The notes under the pieces: generated by a model
The model's database searches: none
Told to the model about the DNA's origin: nothing
What the model saw: the letters and a program-made list of their open reading frames with translations, nothing else
Translations under genes and position numbers: made by a program
Assembly: GCF_021730395.1 (NCBI RefSeq)
Contig: NC_069371.1
Coordinates: forward strand, 72,694,001-72,758,000
Direction of reading: 5' to 3'
DNA length: 64,000 bases
DNA from: Mercenaria mercenaria
Taxonomy: Eukaryota; Mollusca; Bivalvia; Venerida; Veneridae
In this document: piece after piece, positions 11,680-22,600 of the stretch
Position numbering within the stretch: the first letter of the stretch is position 1
How the letters are laid out: every line of letters starts with the position of its first letter

Positions 11680-14600
11680 TTATTTACAGCAGTAAAATTT
11701 GACATCATTCAGAGCGGTATCGTCGCGGAATGGGCCTCGAGGCTTTTCCACTTTTGTCTTGATTCCACAAATTGAAGTGCCGTGCGGACACTCGTCGCTC
11801 CATGCTCCCCATGTGCCAAATAAACCATGTCCTGGCGGTTTGTTTATTTCGTACTGGTGTCCACATCCACAACGGCATCTGAACTTCACGTAGTTGGCGG
11901 CAGTGTCGTCTTTAAATGCACCCTGAAGTGAATTTAGGTACTACAATTCAGAGCTAATTTAAACGTTATTAAGTAATTATTCTTTAAGCTTTCAAGTACT
12001 GGTATTTTTTTTAATTTCTTTCAAATTTAATGACAATCAGAACGTAAGGTTTTTTATGTTAAAGTTTTATAACACTTTTTCTTTAATAGTTGGAGCTGCT
12101 ACCTTAATAATGCATGATCGCATAGTTAGAAGATTATCACTTACAATAGGATAACTAGCTTTAATAACATATCTATCTTCAATCAACGTATTGTGTACAA
12201 TAAATTGCGAAATCATTTTCTTTTTTATTGTGGCGATAAATTTCATAATATAAAGATGATTTAAGTTTACTTAATTTGTTGAGCTCGTAAAGAGCGCATG
12301 AGCATTAAAACAGAAAAATCACACACTAAATTGAAAAAGTGGCGCAAAAAATGGTAGTCGCATAATGGCGGATACAAATAGTCAAATAGTCCCCATTTTT
12401 TTTTTTTTTTTTTTTTTTTTTTGCTCTGTAGAGCTATTTTTCTTATTATTTTCTTTACATCATTAATTTTGCTAAAATTACATGACAGATCTATGCTTGA
12501 CATATAGGTAGCCTTTTCATAATGAAATAACAACATGGCAATTTTTTTCATTGAAACTTTGATCATACACCACCATTATAATTTGGAGTCTTATTTGTAG
12601 CTGATTTTGCAGTTTATATGTTTGACTGAACTTATTTTTCTTGCATCAAACATGACTCCAACTTTTCTTTTGATTTTCATTCAGCACTGACAATATCCTT
12701 CAAGAAATTACAGACATTTAAAATGGGTCCTGATTTGTGCTGCGGTTATTGAAAATAAGTCCATTTTATATAGAATAAAGAACAACAACTATATACAATG
12801 TAGTGTGTTATAATCTAAAACGGCAGCCAACAAACAATCTTGTACATTCGTCTGTTAAGGTCATAACATTGTATTCAATAGATATTAATATTCAAACATT
12901 TAGCAAATATAAACGAAGATATTCTGAGCTTTTTATGGGTTAAAAACAGTGACATTAAATAACTAAATTGCCTTTTCCAGGATTATATATAGTGCCTTTA
13001 ATTTTTCTATCAAATTTAATCTGTGACACTGGAACAAAAACTTATTTATAATTTCTGATTTATTTGATATGTGTAAATTGTCTTACCGTATCATTACATT
13101 ACATGACATAACATAAGACATGCACGTTCTTCGCATTTTCAAAGAAAGAAAATAATCATGTTTTCAGTAAAACTAAAATATGGTTTGCATGACACAAAGA
13201 AATAACCTTTCTGTCCAGTATTTCTTTAAATTTATGTAACACAATCTTTAGTGAGATAGAAAACTAGATCAATAGTCGTCTTTCAGTGCAGTGATGTCAT
13301 GTACCACAATAGGTATCATTTTCAAAAGAAATACTTAATAAGGACTTGAGTAGGCAGCTTTGTCAGTTACCATAGTTCTTTAAAACATCTGACTATTGTT
13401 TTTCACTGAGAAACTTCTCGGTATGGACTCTTGTCAACAAGCTTTCAGAATATCGCTTTATTACCGTATATATGTATTCTTGTTATATGTGCATACTTGT
13501 ATTTTTAATCCTGTGTGCTATAAGTCAAATTGTAATTACATAGGCTACTAATTACATAAATAATTTCTATTTGTTTGTCAGAGCTTAAACATTGTTTTAC
13601 CCGTTTTGGCTGCACTTGAAGATCAAAGGAGGTTAGATGCAGACGTTCGCCCGATTCGGATGGACAGAGCGTTCGTCCAACCCAAGAACCCCAGTGTCCC
13701 TGGGTTGACGTGATCTCACCAGTTTCATCCCCGTCTAAAGATTCACAGACAAGCTTGATGGCATTCAACGCTGTGTTGTCAACCTTTTGTTTTGGTTCAA
13801 TCTTCAAAAAAGAAACAAGGTATGCATATCTCTGATTAGTATATTACTCCTTTAGAATCTTTGTGCTGATTTTTCTTAGAGCAAGTAAAAATTCGAATTT
13901 TGTTCTAAGCTAGCTTAAGATCTTCAGCGCTCTCGGTTTATATACTGGATTTAGACGGGAGCGCTGAAGTGCACTCCGTAGGGAAATCATACCAATAATC
14001 GTGCTAGAAATCTGACACGCTCGCGTTTGTACAATTTAAAAGAAATCGGCAGAAGCACTTTCTGATCAGTTAATATATAGTAAAATCTACCATTGTGCCA
14101 AATTTTACGCATTAAAACCCATAATTGATGTTAGAACTACCTGACAATTTCGAACTGGTCTGAAACGTTTACTTTACGCCGCCATCTTGCTCCTTTGAAA
14201 TACGAGACTGACCTTTCACCCGCGCGAACCGCTAAGACAGCACTCACACGTGCCGCTTTGTATTTGAAGTTGCATCAGCATCCCGGTGGCACAAAAACTT
14301 GGGAAAACGGTTATTTTTTATTGAAATTGGTTTGAATTATTACTTTCATAGATAAATCCTTAATAAAACTTGTATATTTTAAAAGAAATCGGCAGAAGCA
14401 CTTTCTGATCAGTTAATATATAGTAAAATCTACCATTGTGCCAAATTTTACGCATTAAAACCCATAATTGATGGTAGAACTACCTGACAATTTCGAACTG
14501 GTCTGAAACGTTTACTCTAAGCATGTTCTTTAAAACAATGAAAGGCCTATGGATTTTATTTCAATGCAATTTTGAACCACGTTGCTTTTGTACAAATAAC

Positions 14601-15518
14601 AGATTTGAGTATTTTTGGTTATAGGTTTTAAATACCATTGAAACAATAATAGAACATTATTCAGTTTGTAAAAGAAATAAGAAACTTGACACGATGACAT
14701 ATAAATTTTCGACAGTGTCAATGCATTTCTTTTTGTTTAATTTCCACTTAAATGTTATCGTAACTAGCTTACCTTCATGTCGTAACCGATGGCGTAAGAC
14801 CCTTTTGGACAGTACTGTGCGGGGCCCCACTTGCCCCACGGACCACCATTTGTTACAGCTAGCGTTTTAACGACTCGGGAATTGTCTATTAACAAAAAAA
14901 AAAAAAAAAGATATTATCAATGTCCTGTTTCAAAGCTAACTTCAGGTTCATGCTCCATTTACGGACTTGCGATAGCTGTTCATGAACTGTTGAATATTCG
15001 TTAATCATTTACTTCATGATACCTTTTGAGAACTTAATGAAAAACGATCAACAAAAACAACTGACTATTATTACTTGGGTAAAAAGGAGTGTATTCCAAC
15101 AATTCACAGAATAAAAATGTCCTTCACAAAAACATACGATAGCAATATTCATGCATTTTTGTGTAAGTTGCAGATAAAATTTTGATGTAGAAATATTGTA
15201 TTCTGATTTTATCAGCAGAAGTTTTCACAAAAAAAACTTGATCAAAATTTCAGAGAAAAACCCAGCATGACATTATTATTAAACATACTCACCGACATTT
15301 TCTTCACTCTCTGCAACGCTACTCTTGGTTCTGTCTTCAGTATAAAAATCCTCTGTGACACCAGCATCAATAGTAATGTCATCAGAAGTTATATCGAACT
15401 CCTCCACGTCTTCATCTCTAGAGCGAAGGAATTCTCTATCCAAGCCGCAGATCGCCTGACCTACAAGAAAAGTAAATGCAAGCACAAAAATGCCTCTGAT
15501 AAAGACGTCCATCTTCAT
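11680..15518 (-). CDS. VMO1-like gene B, secreted
   Basis: Four minus-strand exons: 15518-15293, 14885-14773, 13801-13601 and 11922-11680 (stop). Phases are 1, 0, 0 and the predicted protein has 260 residues. Exons 2 and 3 have exactly the same lengths (113 and 201) as in gene A, so the two genes are tandem duplicates. Residues 1-25 form a clear signal peptide ([20 protein letters not shown]...). Residues about 26-75 are acidic ([13 protein letters not shown]). Residues 76-260 are the VMO-I domain with [18 protein letters not shown] and GLFGTWGAW signatures and paired [10 protein letters not shown] and [10 protein letters not shown] motifs. It differs from gene A in lacking the mucin-type stalk. 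A TATAAT-like element reads on the minus strand near 15549-15556, about 30 bases before the ATG, which is weak promoter evidence. Function in molluscs is unknown; a secreted glycan- or mucus-binding role is inferred from the bird protein. Confidence 0.9.
11923..13600. other. Intron 3 of VMO1-like gene B
   Basis: This 1.7 kb intron contains a run of T near 12396-12422 and no other repeat that I could define. No nested exon is supported. Confidence 0.6.
14035..14516. repeat. 139-bp direct repeats around a 204-bp spacer in gene B intron 2
   Basis: Copies at 14035-14173 and 14378-14516 differ at only one base (GATGTTAG versus GATGGTAG). The spacer (14174-14377) is locally richer in CpG. It starts TTACGCCGCCATCTTGCTCC, which contains a GCCGCCATCTTG match to the YY1-type consensus, and ends near an AATAAA. 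The copies are recent or homogenised. There are no TG...CA ends. Confidence 0.85.
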
Positions 15519-17821
15519 CCAGAGTAACAGGCGAAATGTAAACGTGAAATTATATCCTGCCCTATTACTCTGGACGGAAAATGTATCCTAGAGCTATATC
15601 CGAGATGGCCATCTATTCAAGTTATTCTTTCCGTTTTATGCATTGTTCAATATTCTTCAGTTTTGATATCTCAATCATTGATAATTACTGATATATGTAT
15701 ATGTTAAAGTGTGTCCGGTATTTGAATGATGCCTTTGGTTGATACTTCACCAGGTTATTGGCGTCAGCAAGAGATGTACGTGCTAGTACTTGTATACTTA
15801 TGAAAATATTCCAGTATCATAATATTCCCATATTGACTGGTAAGCTGTTCAAAAAGTGTTTAATTACATCAGGTCTGAAAAATGCTCAAGTTTTGACTGA
15901 AGCCTAGAAAACATATATTAGGTGAATTGGTCATACAGTACTGCTCCTCTGGACCAGCAATTCAAATAAAGGAACAAGTTAAACATACACCAGTTAAATG
16001 GTTTGTTGGTCAACAAAAAAAAACTACTTCCCGAGGTTCGAAGAACAAATAGATTTTGCTATCAACCGACAAGCCATACAATAACTTAAAAAGTGAGACC
16101 TAGATCAATTCATTCAATAAGTGTTTTATTACATGGCACTTTCTTAATTCTTTTTTCTTCAAAAAATGATTTTAGCCGAGAAACAATCGTGCTGAAATGT
16201 AAACATGCCAATAGCATCAACTATAAGCTGGAGATCTGTTTAATTAAGCCATTTTATTGAATAGCTTTTCGGTCAAGTCAGGCCCGAAGGTGCAGATCTC
16301 CGCAACGCGGACACTTGGACTGCCTAGAAAAAAGTCAGACAATGGAAATTTAACCGGATATGACCTAGGTGCGAGGTTTGACGCAGATTTTCTAGTGGTT
16401 ACACCTAAAACGTTTCTATTATGCTATTGCGTATTTATCTATGAAGCTTACTTTTCTTCGAAAAAGGGATTCTATATACTTTTAAAAACACACATAAACT
16501 CTGAACAATAAAAGAGCGCAAGTTATCTGAATGGAACTAAAATAGGGAGATGGCAAAACAGACTATAAAATATTCATTTTTTGAAGCAGTTATTGATATA
16601 AGGTTTTACTTTTCTTAGCAAGATTATTATATATTAGTAAATGAGTTTCATTAAAGCACCTCCTTTTTCATTAGTATTTTAGTATTTCAAAACATAATTA
16701 AAATGTACTTGTTAATGGATATTTGCTATTATCTTTTCAGATACAGTTTCTGTTTGTGGCGTGTCTACTTTGCGATGTGAGGCTGTGGCTCTCGTTATGC
16801 CTTATGCTTCCAGGAAAATCTACACTAACATTTTTTTTTGACGGCTAACTTGGGGAGTGTGTGGGTGGGGGGGGGGGGGGGGGGTGGAAGTTGGGTTTAA
16901 CTTTTTACAGTCAGCTCATGTTTACATGCATGAAGGAAAAATCATTTAACCGTTGCATAGATTTGACTATTTATCAGTTAATTTTGACATTTGAACAGGG
17001 TCAGATAAAGATTTTGTTTCTGAAGGACGATTATGCATCAACTTACGGTGCAAACGATATATGTTTTAAATTTTAAATAAGAAAATCCCAAATCAGAAAT
17101 TAATACTTTAATTAGTTGTATAGGACATCACAGTATATTTTAAAATGGGTCAACGAAGCAAGTCCATTATAATTTTGATTTTTTTCTGATTTTACCTTAC
17201 TATCATTCTCTAAAACTCTCAAAATTCATGTTTTGATAAGTTAAGCACTGTAAATATATGCTGTGTATTCCTTTTTTTGAAAAAGAGAAATGGTCCACAA
17301 TTGCGACTGTTACACTGATGATATATTTATGATTTGTATTTCAGGATATACATGTAATAGGATCTAGGATTAAACTTGAAGAGGAAGAAAATTTAATCAA
17401 AAGCTCTTATATTCTAATTGACTGACAAGTTATCAGTCGGATCCACATTTAAAAGATAATAATTTAATATCCTTTTGATCATCCCGTTTTCTAAGTATCA
17501 CCGATAAAACTGACATTATCTGATTATTTGTATTCATCTTCAATAGGGATTTTGTATTTGATATAATTGATTGGCAAATGTACATATTTTGTTCTTTATT
17601 TTATGCTCTTCAGTGAAATAATAAAATTTGTTGGTGAAATAAAATTGCACTTTTTCAAACGGTGAAAATATCGTTTTTATTTTTCATTAGTACGGAATTA
17701 CACTTTTATGTGAAAGAAAACGAATTATAAATAATAGAAAATCCCCTGCAAAATATACTTCAATAAAGATATAGATGTACAGAAATACTAACAGGATCAT
17801 AAATATATAGAGGATACAATG

Positions 17822-17940
17822 TAAGATTAAAATATATTTCACCGAGTGAACACTACTATTGAATATTTTCACGAGTGGCTCAGCAACAAGTGAAAATGTA
17901 AATTATGGTGTTCACGAGTGAAATATATTTCGATCTTTTA
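17822..17940. repeat. Fold-back element with TTCAC...GTGAA arms
   Basis: The left arm TAAGATTAAAATATATTTCAC with GAGTGAACACTACTATTGAA pairs with the right arm (GGTGTTCACGAGTGAAATAT, then ATTTCGATCTTTTA). An inner pair is TTTTCACGAGTG and CAAGTGAAAA. It is MITE-like, with no coding capacity. Confidence 0.6.
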
Positions 17941-18568
17941 TAGAAACAAACAATATATTTTATCTTTATTTATTTTATCGATGTCAAATTTTGAACATTG
18001 ATGAGAAAATTCAATGATTTGTAATAAATATTGTTCAATAATAAATAACGATAAATAATAAATAGAAATTGTTATCATTAGTATTACAATGTATGTGACA
18101 CTAATGATGGTTAAACGTATCATAAATGAAAAATAGTATAATGTAAACAAACCTTTATTTTTAATCGAACTGCACCACTGCTGTGATATTTCGTCGAACC
18201 AATCCAATTTGTTAACAAAGAATAAAAAAAAATAATAGACATTAACTTGACTGGTTTGAAATAGTGCACCTATATAGCATGTTTACTACTACTAAAAAAC
18301 TGGCTTTAAAAATGACTGTTACTATATGACATTTGGTAACGAATGTAGCTCTAAATGCAAACTAAATTTACATATCTAATAAAGTTAATAACAGTTGATA
18401 CTGATTTGAAGTAAATATCTAATTTAAAAGATAAAATTGTTAAGTGAAAAATGGCAATATGATATCTTTAACAAAGGGTGTTTTTGTCCAAGCGCTTATT
18501 TAACACAAGTTGTGGTTAATGAATCTTTAATGATTTAAACCATATTTTGGTAATAAATGAAAACTTAC

Positions 18569-18769
18569 GTCTTCTCCAAAATTCCACCAACTTGAGACAA
18601 CCTCAGAAGAAAAGAAGAAGAAAACTGCAGAAAAATACCAAAATGGTTGAATCTGTTTTCTTTTAGAGTTAATAACCGATGTTTTACGATTTGTATACTT
18701 AAGTCTTCCATTAAATTCAAATCTCTTAAAGCGTCCAAATTTGTCAAAATCACCCTGAATAAAACTCAC
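18569..18769 (-). CDS. Possible first exon of an unrecognised small gene
   Basis: On the minus strand an ATG at 18769 opens 67 codons ending at a good GTAAGT donor (FGED|GTAAGT, near 18569). The residues include a basic N-terminal part and an aromatic hydrophobic stretch (FWYFSAVFFFFSSEVV), so a single-pass membrane protein is conceivable. I recognise no family. No convincing downstream exon with a polypyrimidine acceptor was found. If real, it would be divergent from the mucin-like gene, with starts about 510 bases apart. Confidence 0.15.
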
Positions 18770-19184
18770 GATTTTCCGAAAACGAAACGAAAATTAGCAA
18801 AATCCGCATTTCATGTTATGTTGTACCTAAAATTCACACCGACCGTCTAAAATTGAACCCTTAAGAGTAACAAATCTAATTTAAAATTTGTTATCAAACT
18901 GTATTTAGATAAACTATATATTGAAAAGAGCACTCAATGTACCAAATCAGTTAAGGTCATACGTTAACGCACCAAAAGTGAACCAGTGACTCTTTGATAA
19001 ATACTCATTGAACTGATAGAGATTTTAGTCACTATCAGAGGTCACGGGGATAAGGCATTATTTCGCTTGTATTCTATTATATCCAAAAGTGTCATTGAGA
19101 GCATGTACCAGGATTCTTAAAATCCCTTCAAGCCGATTGGCTGACCGTTCCTAACCAAATGACCCCAAAGAAATGCAAACCCTC

Positions 19185-19215
19185 TATATAACCCCTTCAA
19201 AGTCCCATGTCGTCA
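19185..19215 (+). promoter_or_regulatory. TATA box and likely start of the mucin-like gene
   Basis: CTATATAAC at about 19184-19192 is followed about 25-30 bases later by GTCGTCATTCTGTTTG, which has an initiator-like TCATTC. The first in-frame ATG with a signal peptide is at 19283, so the 5' UTR would be about 70 bases. The spacing fits a TATA-driven core promoter. Confidence 0.55.
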
Positions 19216-19282
19216 TTCTGTTTGAAGCATCCAAAACAAAAATACACAAAGTTGTTTGCTTAATATACTGTTAAAATTATAA

Positions 19283-19603
19283 ATGGTATTCAACATCATC
19301 AGATGGAAGGAGTCGTTGCTTGTGCTGATATTCAGCACCACGTTCATCACGTGCATCAATGGAAGGTATATACATATATTTCAACATTATTGATTCAAGG
19401 AAAAAATCTATTACTTAAAATTATAGCTGATGATAGCACGTATAAGTAAAACATTTTGCCGCTTTTCTCTTTTACAGATTTCTTTCCCTTGTCCTGAACG
19501 TACTTCATTTTACAAGACATTCGTTCACAATTTTGAATGCTTGCTATGATTTTCATGTAAACATTTCTTTTTTATAGATCGCAAAGAAAGAAACGAGATG
19601 CGG
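19283..19603 (+). CDS. Mucin-like gene exons 1-2: signal peptide and RKKR site
   Basis: Exon 1 (19283-19365) encodes [20 protein letters not shown] and continues as a hydrophobic signal peptide. Exon 2 (19578-19603) is a 26-base microexon giving [10 protein letters not shown] across its borders. RKKR followed by D is a good proprotein-convertase (furin-type) site, so the N-terminus may be trimmed after secretion. The phases are 2 then 1 and the splice sites are GTATAT and GTAAGT. The ATG is the first one downstream of the TATA box and the only one giving a signal peptide. Confidence 0.8.
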
Positions 19604-22600
19604 GTAAGTATTAATTACGTAAATAAATCGCAACTGATCATTATTAATTTCGGACTGAAATTCATAGGTATGTTTTATGTGTACGGGCCGTGTTTTTATC
19701 GCAACCTGTCAACCGACGTTCACGTTCACATTTTTGTTGATTTTACATAATATGGACGTAATAATTCACTGAAATGACAAACGGATTAGAACACTCAACG
19801 TTCAAACGTCGAGTCAAAACGGTTACATCTTTTAAAATGTAGCATAATGTCTAATACAACATCGTGACATAATTATTCAGATAGACATGCGGAGACAACC
19901 GAGTGTTGTCTTTCTTTATCTACGCAGCTGCAAAGTTTTTGTAATAGAACAGATTTTTTTATGCTTTAGTAGATAAAATGATCTATATCTCGAGGGTTCA
20001 ACGCAATGCGTCACACTTTCATCTAATCGTAACAGTTTGATATTGAGGGTCATTTAAACTCGTATAGATTACTTTCATCTAATCGTAACAGTTTGATATT
20101 GAGGGTCATTTAAACTCGTATAGATTATATAAAATTAATACTATAGAGTGCTGTACAAACTGTTGATAGTATGAGGTATATTTAAGTATATCATAAAGAA
20201 TAAATTTTGCAATATAAAAAATGACAAAAATAATGTAAAATGTAGTTATGCCAATTTTTAAATTCTTCTATTGTTTGCCTTTAATATTCAAATATAATAT
20301 TTTTATTTCAGGCACGAACCTATGTGCCCCGCTAAAATCCCCGGCTCACGGAACAATTGCGTGTGGGGCTGGATTTCCATTTTAGTACGTACACCTATGT
20401 CTAAAAGATATTTTGATTGATTTCAAAGAATTCAAAATGTGATATAATTTATATTTTTAGATAGAAAGATCAATTAAGATCTACATTCCAACTTACTAAT
20501 AGACAAGCTAAGCACGCAAAGTAGATGATAAATATGACAGGAATTTATAACGAGTTTGGCCGTGTAGATAAATTGTTAACGTTACAGTACGTTTCAGTAA
20601 CCTTGTTCTGCAATTTAATTTTTTTTTATTTGAGTAATGGATTAAATGTCTGTTAGCTCTTTTCAAAGCGATAGGTCATTGTAATTCAACAGCTGGAATA
20701 TAGGAGAAATTGATTACATCGTGCGTCACGGGAATTACCTAACCTATTTTTGATTCTTCTATTTAAGCACGTGCACAGCAACATGTGATGCCGGGTACCA
20801 GTTCCCGTCTGGACAGACGTCAGATAAGCGGGACTGTGACCAGATGTTTGGGGAGTGGTTTGACCCTCCCGGCAAAGCAATCCCCGACTGCGTTCGTAAG
20901 TGTTACATTTATTTTAGGATCCCCTATTTCTTATATTGGCCCATAAGCTTCATAGGGCTTAAAAAGACGTTTCAAGATTGTCATGATATATATATATATT
21001 AGACCATGTTTCCCAAGTATCACAATGTAAGGTTTCAGGACGTCTTATTGGGAGACAATCAAAATCCCCTTGATCAAAATCCCCTACACTGAAAAATGAC
21101 AGGGTGTTACAAAATCCCCTTCATACTTTTGCAGGGGGTATCATAATCCCCTCTGTGATTTTTACTTATTTCATCAAGTCCAAATACAACTATATAGAAC
21201 TTAAAAGTCTATTGCATAAAGCACGTAAATACAATGCCTTTAGCAAACATAATATAATTTGGAGCACTGATATCTATATATCTATAATGTTAATCACAGA
21301 GGGGATTATGATACCCCCTGCAAATGTGTGAAGGGGATTTTGTAACACCAAGTCATTTTTCAGTGGAGGGGATTTTGATCAAAGGGATTTTGATATACAC
21401 TCCGTCTTATTACTTGATTCCTGATATAAATCTACATTTATTTATGCTATCGTGTAATAAAACAGGATAACATGCCGGTTAGTGGTCAGAACTATAAACC
21501 TTTGGTTCTTTTGCCCTGCTGTTATATTATGTTTCCTATTGATCAAACAAGCCATTCAATAAGTGATATTTTATGACTACAATGTTATACATTACTATGA
21601 TGCCTATAAAGCTGTTAAATTTTACGAAAGTTTCTTTGAGACAGGAATTAACATAGGTTGTTTTTTATTTACATTGGTACACATGAAATTAAATAAAAAA
21701 TGTTTCCGTTTTATGATAGAAAGGGGAAAAAAAGATAAATGATGTAATTTCAATTTTTCAGCATTTTGCAAGCCGGAGTGTGCAAATGGTGGAACATGCA
21801 TACTACCAAATGTCTGCACATGCCCAGATGGCTACATGGGAAAACTCTGTCAATATCGTATGTACTCCGTTAAAACAAACCCGTCTTTTAAGATGGAAAC
21901 TTCTCTAAAAGAAATAACAAAAATATATATTTTAATTAATCTCCACTGCATAAATTTGTAACACAGCATTTAAAATATCGTTAAGTTTACTAAAACTGGT
22001 TTTGTTTTCATTTTATTGATGTACACAAATAGAACTTAAATTACTTTGCATTTTTTTCCCAATTTGCTTTTACACTTGAAAATATTTTTAAAAAATATCA
22101 ACTCGTAAAAAAAGGAATATATTAAATGGATTCGGAAAACACCCAATTTACAAAACGGTTTTATCATTCAGCCACATCTAACTGCGCGGCACCATCTGAT
22201 CCCCAGAACGGCAAGCTAACCTGTTCACATGACACTTCTGGTGCCAGATGCACTGCAGTATGCAACCAGGGATTTAAACCAGCATGGACAATTTCTCCGT
22301 CATATGTCTGTTACCCCGATGGCAAATGGTCGCCACCAAAGTCGGAAATCCCGTACTGTGTACCAGGTACGAATTTCACGGAATATGGGACGGCACAACA
22401 AAAAAAATGCCGTTTTGTAAAATTCACTTTTAGTTGATTTATTCATGGATATGGTAATCACTTTTTTACCCTCGAATATGCAAAAATACATACTTATTGT
22501 TCTTTTGTACAGAAAAGAGTTTTCAAATTACTGAAATCAGGAAGTACGTACATGTATATATTTTCAAGAAAAAAAATCACAGAGGAAAATGTCTACTTTA

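Larger units (their letters stand above)
15519..19184. other. Intergenic region between gene B and the mucin-like gene
   Basis: Gene B (minus) and the large plus-strand gene are divergently arranged across about 3.7 kb. The stretch holds a G-tract (16865-16883), a fold-back element (17822-17940) and a possible minus-strand exon at 18569-18769. Otherwise it is AT-rich with no recognisable coding content. Confidence 0.5.

Noticed and set aside
14035-14516. Direct repeats read as terminal repeats of a small LTR-type element
   Set aside because: No TG...CA ends, no primer-binding site or polypurine tract, and a spacer of only 204 bp. A plain duplication is simpler.
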